A DNA stretch of 64,000 nucleotides from Saxidomus purpurata. Its lineage: Eukaryota > Mollusca > Bivalvia > Venerida > Veneridae. The stretch's first letter is position 1. Each line of letters opens with the position of its first letter. The notes beneath the pieces are model-generated. The model worked only from the letters and a program-made list of their open reading frames with translations, made no database searches and was not told where the DNA came from. The position numbers and the translations under genes were made by a program. The stretch is taken from contig JAFMSR010000009.1 in NCBI GenBank assembly GCA_022818135.1, positions 27,879,305 through 27,943,304 on the forward strand, written 5' to 3'. Of the stretch, positions 54,321 to 64,000 are shown one piece after another.

Positions 54321-54599
54321 GGGCAATCTTGTATTCATGCCTGTCAGTCTCACCACTGGGTTTATCACTGGAACTGAATGTAGGCAGCATTTCAAGCAAG
54401 TAGTTTTATTCATGATGTCTGCAACACTGTCTACCTAGGTTCATGCAGGGATAAACTACAAACTGTTGCCTGGCATTCAGTGTAAGGTACATCTATATAT
54501 ACTGCTTTTACTCTTGCCCCATCCACTGTTCAAACAGCCTCTAGGGGTCGGTGAAGATCATTATTAGATAATCAGATTCCTGTGGTGACCAAGGCAGAA

Positions 54600-54995
54600 T
54601 CATTTGCCTTAAGTGGGGTAAGGTCCAAATTTTGTGTGGTAAGATAAAGATTTAGTGAGGTAAGGTCAAGATTTAGTGGGGGTAAGGTCAAGATTTAGTG
54701 GGGTATGGTCAAGATTTAGTGGGGGCTAGGTCAAGATTTAGTCGGGAAAGGTCAAGATTTAGTGGGGTACAGTCAAGATTTAGTTGGGTAAGGTCAAGAT
54801 TTAGTGGGGTATGGTTAAGATTTAGTCAGGTAAGGTCAAGATTTAGTGGGATAAGGTCAAGATTTAGTCGGGTAAGGTCAGGATTTTGTGGGTAAGGTCA
54901 AGATTTAGTTGACTAAGGTCAAAATTTAGTGGGGTAAGATCAAGATTTAGTGGGGTAAGATCAAGATTTAGTGGGGGTAAGGTCAAGATTTAGAA
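54600..54995. repeat. 21-bp tandem array, about 18 copies
   Basis: Unit aagatttagtggggtaaggt plus c. It creates a 65-codon plus-strand frame that repeats seven residues, not a gene. Confidence 0.9.
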
Positions 54996-57560
54996 GCGTC
55001 TTACAGAAGTGAGCTTTAATAAAACACGAAATAAAGAAATGGCAGTCACAGAGTATGTTTATCTATTTTGCAGAGGCACTAGTATTTTAGTAATGTTCAC
55101 CAGATTATTATATGTATATACATGTACTTGTATATTAAGTTCTCTTGTTGTTTTCTTACATGCAACTTTTATAATACATATCCTATTATGTTTTGGATTG
55201 AGATATTGACATTCAGCTTGAGTGCCAGTCACTTTGTAGTAAATCATTTAGATGTATTGAACTAACAGAAGTTCAAATATTACCGACACATACACTTCAG
55301 TTATACTCTGACATAGGGTATACAAAGCACCAAGATGGTCAAGCAATTTGCTCCAAGATGCATAGGTTTACATTTTTCTTTATGAACATTCTAGTGCGGA
55401 CTGTTTTGTCAATACAAGAAATTGCAGATATGTCTGATTATAACGCACCTGTCTAAGTGTCTTGTCAGCCCATATGTGGTCATGTCAAAAATCTGTCTGG
55501 TTCCGGAATGATACGGGTTTGTTGAAGTGTTAAAATTCTAATAAGCAACTAGCTTTGTAAATGCAGACACAAAGCTTCAGCATCCTAACTCATCACACAT
55601 GCGAAATGGAAAGAAACGGATGTGCAAAGGGATTTGTAACGAAATTAATCAAAAAGACGTTCAGAGGAAATACATCCTAGTAAAAATATAATTAAAATTT
55701 GTGTTGCATATGATAGTACATATAATATAAAATATGAGAAGGGTGTATCTTTTTTTGTTGATACAGTTGTATTATTTTAGATTATAAATTTAATTAATAA
55801 ATGTTTAGTTGAATAGATGTGTACACTTAAATGCAAGAGATGTAAATTGTTTAGTCATATCAATATTGGTTTTTTATATAATCCAAGTGTGCACACTGAC
55901 TTATTATACATCAATTTTGCCATTTTTAAGTGACATGCCATTCTGAATTTACAATAAAATGATGTATTTTTAAATGTGTTATGTCAAGTTTATCATTTTG
56001 ATGTCTGTGTACAATGCAGACATTAGGTATGACTTTGTTAAATCAACTTAAACATTTCAAGGGCAATAACTCTTGACAGGCATGAACATACTTAGTCGCT
56101 TTAAGACAGAAGATACCATGGCATTTGGTATTACAAAATGTGGAAAGGCTTTGAGTTAGTATCAAATCTACAGTGAAACACGGCACCAAAGAGAATGGCA
56201 ATGAGGAACAACAAATTTGGGAACATAACATTACAAGCAGCCCTAAAAATAAATCCAGATGTTTGATTTAGGTTGTCTGTTCCATAAACATAAAAATGGT
56301 TTCAATGGGATACACAAAATTGTTGAAGGATGCTTCAACTCTGCTAAGCTAATTAGATAGCTATCGACCAATTTATACCACATTTTAATTTAAATGACAG
56401 CTGTCCTTAAGACAGTGCACTCCAATTTTCTCAGTGCATGCCAATAGAACAAAGGCAAACCAAAAATCTGTGTATTTTCAAGGTGATAACAAGGGCCGTA
56501 AGTAGCAAGATATTAAGTCAAGAGTTATCTAACTTGTTAGATACCTCTGACCACTACAGCAAAGTTTTTAAATATTACTTTAAGTGTTTAATGACATATG
56601 TGCATGACAGTGCCAGTTGCATACAAACTTTAACTAGGAATTTCTAAGTACAATTAAAATATTTTTGATAGAGTTATCTACTCTTGCTTATAGACGGGTT
56701 TCATCATTGTACACAAGTATTCCAACTTTCAAAGTAATATATCACATGGTTAAAATAAATAAGAGGACTAGTACGAGAAACTTAACCGAGATTCTAAGTT
56801 GATAAAGGGCCTTAATTCAAAAAATCCTTGACAGAGTTACCTTCTTTGGCCAAATCTACATGCACCAACAGTCAAAACAACAATGTACATGGCATAAGGC
56901 TTGAGCTATCAAATAGAGAAGTCAGTTTAGCATGAATACTGCTGTAACCAACAAGTTATTAACTGATTTTCTGATGTCACTCGGACTCCACGTAGAAGTT
57001 TATCATATCCATACCTATTTCAACAGAGTCATGGCTCAAGTTTGGTTCTCAGAAGTTAAATATAGGTAACTTAGTTGTAAAATAAATGTGCCAACTACTA
57101 TATTTCAAACATACAAATGCTAACTGAACCATAACAATACATTTATAGAGCAAGGATAAATTACATGGCCTATTCCTTCAAACAGAAGAGAGCAAATAGT
57201 CACCAGTTCATCAAAAGAAAACAAAACATTATATTTTATCTATAATAATAATATGTGTACTTCAATATGTAAAGTCAAGACTTGTATGTTGATGAAACCT
57301 GAGACAGTCGTGAATCAATCTATAAAGAAAAATATTTTTTAACTTCTAACATCATGACACCAAAATCTTATACTTAAACTAAATGTACCAGGTTTTGTGG
57401 CCTAATGGAAAGTGGAAATGCTTTAACATTATATAGATGTTGTTGACCTCTAGCACTGTTCACACTCACACAGATGCACAGGGGTAAGTCACTAAGCTCT
57501 TACAAATATAGACACAATAACTGTGGAATAATACACAAACACATAATACATGTCACATGC
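54996..57560. other. Convergent intergenic stretch
   Basis: AT-rich DNA between the ends of the two genes. I see no exon, RNA gene or clear repeat. Confidence 0.4.
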
Positions 57561-57561
57561 T

Positions 57562-57567
57562 TTTATT
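57562..57567 (-). terminator. Candidate polyadenylation signal of the ASB-type gene
   Basis: AATAAA on the minus strand, 80 bp after the stop codon at 57647-57649. Confidence 0.45.
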
Positions 57568-57646
57568 ATACTTGAACACAACATTGTCAAAGTAACTACA
57601 CAAGCACATAATGAAGTAATGCACAGAATGAGGTAAGGTTTTTCTT

Positions 57647-57985
57647 TCAGAACACCTTGTAATCTCCAACAAAAGTAATATAATCCTTGAGTATTTTAGG
57701 AATAGCCAATAGCTGTACACTATTATAAATAGATCTTCCACTGCAGCACTGTTTTAGATGTCCTCTTACAACAGACCGACATATTCCTGCCAGTGATTGG
57801 TCAATCATGTCACAATGTTGTATTAAAGTGTTTCTTTCCTCATCAGTGGTACATTTATCTGCAAGTTTTAACAAGTCTGTTTCCGAACAAATTATGCCAC
57901 ATCTGATCAGCAGCTGAATGACTGTTTGTTTAGCTACTCCTGTCATCTGAGTGTCTTTCAAGATAGAGGTGAATATTTCAACAGC
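57647..57985 (-). CDS. ASB-type gene, terminal exon with SOCS box
   Basis: 112 codons plus stop. It begins AVEIFTSILKDTQMTG, has a helical middle (QLLIRCGII, LLKLADKCTTDEE), then the SOCS box: SLAGICRSVVRGHL (BC box) and QLLAIPKILKDYITF (Cul5 box). Acceptor ctatttcag. Confidence 0.88.
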   Translation of the reverse strand, partial: AVEIFTSILKDTQMTGVAKQTVIQLLIRCGIICSETDLLKLADKCTTDEERNTLIQHCDMIDQSLAGICRSVVRGHLKQCCSGRSIYNSVQLLAIPKILKDYITFVGDYKVF

Positions 57986-60900
57986 CTGAAATAGTGAAGA
58001 GTTACAGTAACAAAACACGTTTCAACAGACAACCTGATGACAATTATTCCATAACAATGAAGCATAAAAGGCATAACTGAGGAATGCATTTTGTCCCATG
58101 GTGCAAGTACAAATTGCATAAAAAACATCCTGTAGAAGTTCAGAAGACATAACAACATGCTGTATAAAGATAGGACTATTTTGTCATAAAATACTAGTAC
58201 ATTTTATAAAATACACAACATTTTGCCTAAATGTGATTCGTCATAAAGAACAAGTATAAAAGACATATTCAAACATGACTGACAATTTTGTCACTATAAA
58301 CAAAAAGTAGAACAAGAGGGCCATGATGGCTCTATATCGCTCACCCAGGTACCAGTGCACTTACCTAAGGAAGTCACTTGTTGCTAAGGGAGTCAATAGT
58401 TGCTGAGGAAGTCACTGGTTGCTAGGGATGTCACCAATTGCAAAAGATGTCACCAGCTGCAAGGAACAGTCAGTGGTTGCCAAGGAAATCACAGGTCACT
58501 TGGGAAAGTCAGTGATTAGCAAAGAAGTAAACTTTTGCAAGTTGTGAAGGATGTCAATGGTTGCTACGGTAGTCACTGGTGGCAAGAGGATGCTAACTGT
58601 TGTGAAGGAAGTCACTGGTTGCTGGGGGAACTCAGTGGTTGCAAGAGGACTGAGTTGTTGCTAAGGAAGCCAATGGTTGCTAAGGATGTCACTTGTTCCA
58701 AGGGAAGCCACTGGTTGCTAAGGAAGTCATCAATTGCTAAGGAATTCATTGGTTGCTAGGGAAGTATGAAGTTGCTAGGTAAGTTGCTGGTTTCTAAAGG
58801 AACTCATTGAAATCTAGGTTTTTCCTATAACTCTACATACAGACAAGGGAACCCTAGGGTGTGGTCAATTTATTGTTTTTCCTATAGCAAGTGAACCCTC
58901 AATTTTGATCCCAGAGTCATGGTTTGAAAAAACTTGGTAGAGGTTCACTAGGCAATGCTACTTCCTAAATACCTAAGCTCTAGATATAGTGGTTTCGGAA
59001 CATAAGATTGTTTAAAGTTGTTCCTATATAAGTCTTTATGAAAACAAGTGACTCTCTGGGTGTGGTTAATTTTAACCTCGGGGGCATGATTTGAACAAAT
59101 TTAGTAGAGGTCCACTAGAGAATATTACAGACTAAATATCTAAGCTTTAGACTTTGTAGTTTTGGAGAAGATTTTTAAAGTTCTTCCTATAAGTTTATGT
59201 AAAACAAGTGACCCCCTAGGTGTGGTCAATATTGACCCTAGGGGCAAGGTTTTAACAAACTTGGTAGCGGTCCACTTGGCCTTGTGTTTTCAGAAGAAGA
59301 TTTTGAAAGACCTTCCTATGTAAGTCTATGCAAAACAAGTGACCACCAGGCGGGGCCAATATTAACCCCAGATGCAAAATTTGAACAAACTTGGAAGACG
59401 TCCACTAAACAATGCTACATACTTAATATATAAGCCCTAGGCCTCATGGTTTCAGAGAAGAAGATTTTGAAAGTTTTTCCTATAGAAACCAAAGTAAAAT
59501 CAAGTGACCCCCAGAGCTGGGTAAATTTTGACCTGGTGGTCATGATTTGAAAAATCTTGGTAGAGGTCAACTTCACAATGCTACATACCAAATATCTAAG
59601 CCTTTTTTCTTCTAGTTCATGCCACACTATGTTTGTCTTTGTTTAGCTTGAGAAGATTGTTCTTTCCTTATGCACTAAAAGAAGACTTTATTTTTGTCTT
59701 AAAGAGCAGTAAGCAACCAACCTGTTGTCTTAGAGTGAAAGCAGCACAATGTTTGAGAAGAGAAAAATGTTGTCTTAGAGTGAAAGCAGCACAATGTTTG
59801 AGAAGAGAAACCTGTAGTCTTAAGTGAAATCAGCACAATGTTTGAGAAGAGAAAAATGTTGTCTTAGAGTGAAAGCAGCACAATGTTTGATAAGAGAACC
59901 TGTTGTCTTAGAGTGAAAGCAGCACAATGTTTGAGAAGGGAAACCTGTTGTCTTAGAATAAAGCAGCACAATGTTTGAGAAGAAAAACCTGTTGTCTTAG
60001 AGTGAAAGCAGCACAATGTTTGAGAAGGGAAACCTGTTGTCTTAGAGTAAAGCAGCACAATGTTTGAGAGGAGAAACCTGTTGTCTTAGAGTGAAAGCAG
60101 CACAATGTTTGAGAAGAGAAACCTGTTGTCTTAGAGTGAAAGCAGCACAATGTTTGAGAAGGGAAACCTGTTGTCTTAGAGTGAAAGCAGCACAATGTTT
60201 GAGAAGAGAAACCTGTTGTCTTAGAGTGAAATCAGCACAATGTTTGAGAAGAGAAACCTGTTGTCTTAGAGTGAAAGCAGCACAATGTTTGAGAAGAGAA
60301 ACCTGTTGTCTTAGAGTGAAAGCAGCACAATGTTTGAGAAGAGAAACCTGTTGTCTTAGAGTAAAGCAGCACAATGTTTGAGAAGAGAAACCTGTTGTCT
60401 TAGAGTGAAAGCAGCACAATGTTTGAGAAGAGAAACCTGTTGTCTTAGAGTGAAATCAGCACAATGTTTGAGAAGAGAAACCTGTTGTCTTAGAGTAAAG
60501 CAGCACAATGTTTGAGAAGGGAAACCTGTTGTCTTAGAGTAAAGCAGCACAATGTTTGAGAGGAGAAACCTGTTGTCTTAGAGTGAAAGCAGCACAATGT
60601 TTGAGAGGAGAAACCTGTATTCTTAGAGTGAAAGCAGCACAATGTTTGAGAAGAGAAAAATGTTGTCTTAGAGTGAAAGCAGCACAATGTTTGAGAAGAG
60701 AAACCTGTTGTCTTAGAGTGAAATCAGCACAATGTTTGAGAAGAGAAACCTGTTGTCTTAGAGTGAAAGCAGCACAATGTTTGAGAAGAGAACCCATTTG
60801 TCTTGAAAGGCAAGTAGACCATGCTTCAAGAGTTACCTTCTGTCTTACAGTGCAAGTGACAACATTCTTGAGAAGAATAATAGTTGTGTTGTGGAGTGTT

Positions 60901-63716
60901 AAACACAATGCTTAAAATAAAGTTTTGGACTGCATTTAAGCGTTACCTTTTGTCTTAAGAGTGCAAGCAGCACCATGTTAGACAGAACTGAAGCGTTACC
61001 TTTTGCCTTAGAGTGCAGTCAGCACCATGCTTGAGAAGAATCTGAGCTATTTTATACTTCTTTTCTATAACAGCTAACAGAAAAGGTGACCTCTTTGCCT
61101 GAAAGCGAAAGGACATTACATTCTGTTCTGCTTATATACAAACCTTGAAGGGCAGTTTGAAATGCAGAGTGTCCTTAGATATTGCATTTTTGTAGCAAGA
61201 GCCCTTTTATTCTAAAATCTTCAAATGTTAGTATCTTTCCAAGTTTTATTTAAAAGTTTTATTGGAGAATATTATAAAGATTCACATTTTTTAAACAGTA
61301 TTTTAAATCTATAAAAAATAAAACAAAACACATGATGGTCTTTATGACTAAGTTCATCACAGTTGAGTACTTAGATAATCATGTACAACTTGAATTTTCA
61401 AATATGAAAAGTCTATGAAAAGATCTGCTTAAATAACCAACTACCTCCAGTCTAAACAAGAAAAGATTTCCTTTAGCAAATATCTGCCCTAAGATCTTCG
61501 ATTCAAAAGCACAACAAGCACATTGGTTATAATTCTAGAGCAGATGTCAGCACTTACATGTATCTTCAGAATATAATAGAAACTTGGTTCAATTTATGAC
61601 CCAGTATGAAACAACTTGGCAAAAACTGTAAACACATATTGTATTTGTATAAAATCCAAACCTTTCCTATAGGAGCATCCAGATGAGATCCTTTCCCAAT
61701 GAAGTAATCCACCATTTCCTCTTTGTGTAATCTTAAAGCCCAGTGAATCGGTAACCATCCATCCTAGAATTACATGTAAACACGTTTTCAGCATCCTCTC
61801 ATACTTATGTAGAATTATTTAAATTCAAACGTCAAACAAAATAAAACATGTATGACTTAAATCATGGGAGAGTAGTCTATAATAAACAAAACAAAACACT
61901 TATAAAAAGCCCTGTGTGACAAAATTACACATTTTTGAAAGACAGGTCTATGACAACAGCAAAAAATTGAAGATCATGAAAGAATTTCCTTGTTGAAAAC
62001 ACTAGCACACTTCTCCTGTTCTTACTCATTAATTCTAACACAACTTTCAATTCATTTGTGTGGAGACTGTTGGAATGCTTTGCACAAGAAGATTATAAAA
62101 TAAAGGGAGACAATAAAATGGAGCAAGATATGATTATGGTTCTTTGATATATTTATTTTCTTCATCTCAATGCCTCAATATTTTGCTTGAAATAACAATT
62201 AAATCCCTTAAATAGTTTTGATTTACCTTCTGGACAAGCACAATTAAAATTTAAAATCATAGGGGATGATTCTTGAACACTGTACTTCCTTGCAATGCCC
62301 CCTTTCAATCTGTGATAAGTATTAAGTAAATCTGTTGATGGTTCAAGTAAATCTGTGTACCAGCTAAGTTTCTAACATGCATGATTTCACATGATAATGA
62401 AAGATTAATCATAAATTCAGAATGATTCTCAGATATAAAACTTCCTCTATGTGCTATCTATCACTGTGTGTAACATTAAATGGTTTTGGAGTTACATTCC
62501 AGGCAGGTACTATTCCACAATACAAGAGATAACTAATAAAAATGACTGAATTATGATTTTGCATACTGTACTTCCTCTAAATATCCTGTATCACTGAAAA
62601 TGATTTAACTTTATCCCTTAGATAGCTTTTCAGTTATGTTCAAGACATTTTACATGATAGATAATTTATTATGGGTAATTCAGAAATTGGAATTTGGTAA
62701 GGTAAAGTTTATGGTTCTTGGTCACTGCACTCTATCTCCCTGACCTCTAAAAGTATGTGAAATGCCAACTCATCCTTTACTCCTTTTTTGTTATGTTTCA
62801 GACCAGCATGATGTCATAAAATGATTTTTTAAATGGGCCAAGGTAGTGGTTCAGTTCTTTGTCACTGTACTTCCTCCAATTTCCCTCTATATATAGATGA
62901 AGTAATGGGACTGACAAAAGTGTGATGGCAGACGGACAAATCAACTATTTTAATAGGATGTCTAGTTTGACAATTCTTTATTTCAAAATTTCTACACAAA
63001 CACAGAATAGTCACACAAACTTTATGGAATGAATAGCATTTATTTTTCTCTTGTCCTAAACACAGGAGATTTTCTGTGCAGATGGACAAATACTACTGCT
63101 AATGCTACTATATCCTCCTCCCTTCGGAGAGCACGAAAATAATACATTTTCCATAAACCAGTCTTACAAAATACATGTTATACATTTATCAAACGACCAA
63201 TCTAACAAAATCGTAATTTTATCAGAGACCAGTCTAAAATCTGCTGCATCTGATTGGCCAGAAGTAAGATCAGTTCTACAACCAGCCAGTCACAATTAAA
63301 AACACCTTCCTAAAAACACCTTCCTAACAACACCTTCCTATAAAATATCATGATCAAATAGTTTTAATTTTCAACAATCTGGCTAAAAAAGGCTACCACA
63401 AATTTACATGAAATATTGGTAATATGTTCTGTAGGCTTTATTCCCAGGTACATGTAGAAGCTAATTAGGAACCAATAAAATATTGATTTTAAGTCTTAGC
63501 TTTACAACAAAAAATCAAAATCAAAAGTTCTTTTAATATTATCTGCTTTTAAGTTATTGGCTACTGCATACAAATAGGCCAATCACATGCTTGGAAAGCT
63601 ACTTATTCAGTATATACCTTGTCATATACATTCACCTCAGCCCCGGCATTTACAAGGAGCTTAGCAATTTCATCTTTTCCTCTCCAAGCTGCAATGTGGA
63701 GTGCAGTCTGCTTGTC
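57647..63716 (-). CDS. Ankyrin-repeat and SOCS-box (ASB-type) protein, 3' part
   Basis: Four phase-0 exons join to 212 codons plus stop: three ankyrin repeats of 33-34 residues, one per exon, then a C-terminal exon ending in a SOCS box. The SOCS box shows the BC-box SLAGICRSVV and the Cul5-box-like LLAIPKILKDYI. Proteins of this build recruit Elongin B/C and Cullin-5 and present substrates bound by the ankyrin repeats for ubiquitination. This role is inferred from family knowledge. The 5' exons lie beyond the right edge of the window, so the total number of repeats and the family member are unknown. A further ankyrin exon hidden in the introns cannot be excluded, but the visible ones join smoothly. 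Confidence 0.85.
58310..59640. repeat. Dispersed bivalve-type repeat in the last ASB intron
   Basis: It opens with 'agagggccatgatggctcta' and 'tatcgctcaccc', then an ~19-20-bp tandem stretch (58370-58790, 'ggttgctaaggaagtcact'), then four diverged ~150-bp blocks each with 'cttcctat', 'aagtgacc', 'ttgaacaaacttgg' and 'gtccacta'. No coding content. Confidence 0.65.
59719..60803 (-). repeat. 45-bp minisatellite derived from an ankyrin exon end
   Basis: About 24 units. On the minus strand each reads CTTCTCAAACATTGTGCTGC, TTTCACTCTAAGACAACAG, GTTTCT, and translates LLKHCAAFTLRQQVS. The exon at 61000-61098 ends LLKHGADCTLRQK followed by its GT donor, so unit and exon end align codon for codon, donor included. 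Intermediate, less similar copies lie between them (60820-60870 and 60945-60990). Confidence 0.93.
60804..60999 (-). repeat. Degenerate copies of the ankyrin exon end and donor
   Basis: Directly downstream of the ankyrin exon, on the minus strand, 'catggtgctgcttgcactct' 'taagacaaaag|gtaacgctt' repeats the exon's 3' end and donor about 58 bp on. A further copy lies near 60820-60870 ('acagaag|gtaactctt'). The frame through the first copy hits TAA, so use of that donor would truncate the protein. Confidence 0.88.
61000..61098 (-). CDS. ASB-type gene, ankyrin exon (third visible)
   Basis: 33 codons: AKRSPFLLAVIEKKYKIAQI then LLKHGADCTLRQK. Acceptor cgctttcag, donor AAAAG|GTAACG, phase 0. Its last 39 bp plus the donor are the apparent source of the minisatellite lying downstream. 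Confidence 0.9.
61662..61763 (-). CDS. ASB-type gene, ankyrin exon (second visible)
   Basis: 34 codons: DGWLPIHWALRLHKEEMVDY then FIGKGSHLDAP. W replaces the usual T of the TPLH motif (WLPIHWA). Acceptor taattctag, donor AAG|GTTTGG, phase 0. Confidence 0.88.
62220..62950. repeat. Diverged ~150-bp repeats in an ASB intron
   Basis: Recurring phrases 'ggttcttggtcactgcact', 'gtacttcctctaaatatcctgtatcactg' and 'tagttttcagttatgttc' with variations at about 62275, 62445, 62570, 62720 and 62865. They resemble a repeat widespread in bivalves. Confidence 0.6.
62551..62740. repeat. 190-bp near-identical direct duplication, copy 1
   Basis: Matches 63808-63997 with only two differences that I can find, 1257 bp away. 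The two copies lie on either side of the ankyrin exon 63618-63716. Confidence 0.92.
63618..63716 (-). CDS. ASB-type gene, ankyrin exon (first visible)
   Basis: 33 codons: KQTALHIAAWRGKDEIAKLL then NAGAEVNVYDK, an almost consensus ankyrin repeat. Acceptor ttttacttag, donor AAG|GTATAT, phase 0 on both sides. Confidence 0.92.
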
Positions 63717-63807
63717 CTAAGTAAAACAGAATACTTACTACACAGTACATCACAAACAATTATGGCCACATTCTAAAAACAAACATTTCAAATTTTGGAA
63801 GATTGCA

Positions 63808-63997
63808 TTATGATTTTGCATACTGTACTTCCTCTAAATATCCTGTATCACTGAAAATGATTTTACTTTATCCCTTAGATAGCTTTTCAGTTATGTTCAA
63901 GACATTTTACATGATAGATAATTTATTATGGGTAATTCAGAAATTGGAATTTGGTAAGGTAAAGTTTATGCTTCTTGGTCACTGCACTCTATCTCCC
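63808..63997. repeat. 190-bp near-identical direct duplication, copy 2
   Basis: Second copy of the 62551-62740 segment. The two diverge in the last few bases of the window, so the duplication probably ends here. Confidence 0.9.
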
Positions 63998-64000
63998 CAA

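Overview
The window looks like nuclear DNA from a mollusc, most likely a bivalve. It is AT-rich. Its genes are split into small exons with GT/AG introns. It carries a BEL/Pao LTR retrotransposon and many dispersed repeats of a style I associate with bivalve genomes (CCGTCCGTCC-rich blocks, blocks with the phrase 'agggccatgatggc', tRNA-derived SINEs). The species cannot be told from the sequence alone.

Two protein-coding genes are well supported, and they converge tail to tail. The first, on the plus strand (coding 20776-51875), is a complete MAGUK scaffold gene of the MPP3/MPP7 (p55-like) type. Seventeen coding exons join without a phase break into 589 codons encoding L27-L27-PDZ-SH3-HOOK-guanylate kinase. 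The second, on the minus strand (57647-63716, running off the right edge), is the 3' part of an ankyrin-repeat and SOCS-box (ASB-type) gene: three one-repeat ankyrin exons, then a terminal exon with a SOCS box. The MPP-type product is expected to organise junction or polarity complexes at membranes. The ASB-type product is expected to be a substrate receptor of a Cullin-5/Elongin BC ubiquitin ligase. Nothing links the two apart from position.

Layout. 139-6655: a 6.5 kb array of a 27-bp unit with higher-order duplications. 6656-9130: little of note except a 33-bp x5 repeat. 9140-15350: a 6.2 kb foldback-type element, two inverted arrays of a ~182-bp unit around a 1 kb spacer, flanked by a 9-bp target-site duplication. 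15360-20712: a MITE and another 27-bp array. 20713-51907: the MPP gene, whose introns hold several minisatellites, an intact BEL/Pao element with identical LTRs (25235-31160, antisense), SINEs, and a second, 0.8 kb foldback-type element (42303-43090), also with a 9-bp flanking repeat. 51908-57560: convergent intergenic DNA made of dispersed repeats. 57562-64000: the ASB gene.

Three observations stand out. First, there are two unrelated foldback-like elements with the same architecture: inverted tandem arrays, a small hairpin in each unit, and 9-bp flanking repeats. Second, in both genes a minisatellite has grown out of the 3' end of an exon together with its splice donor (MPP exon 2; ASB ankyrin exon 61000-61098). 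Third, most tandem arrays have periods divisible by three, which creates long but probably meaningless open reading frames on both strands.
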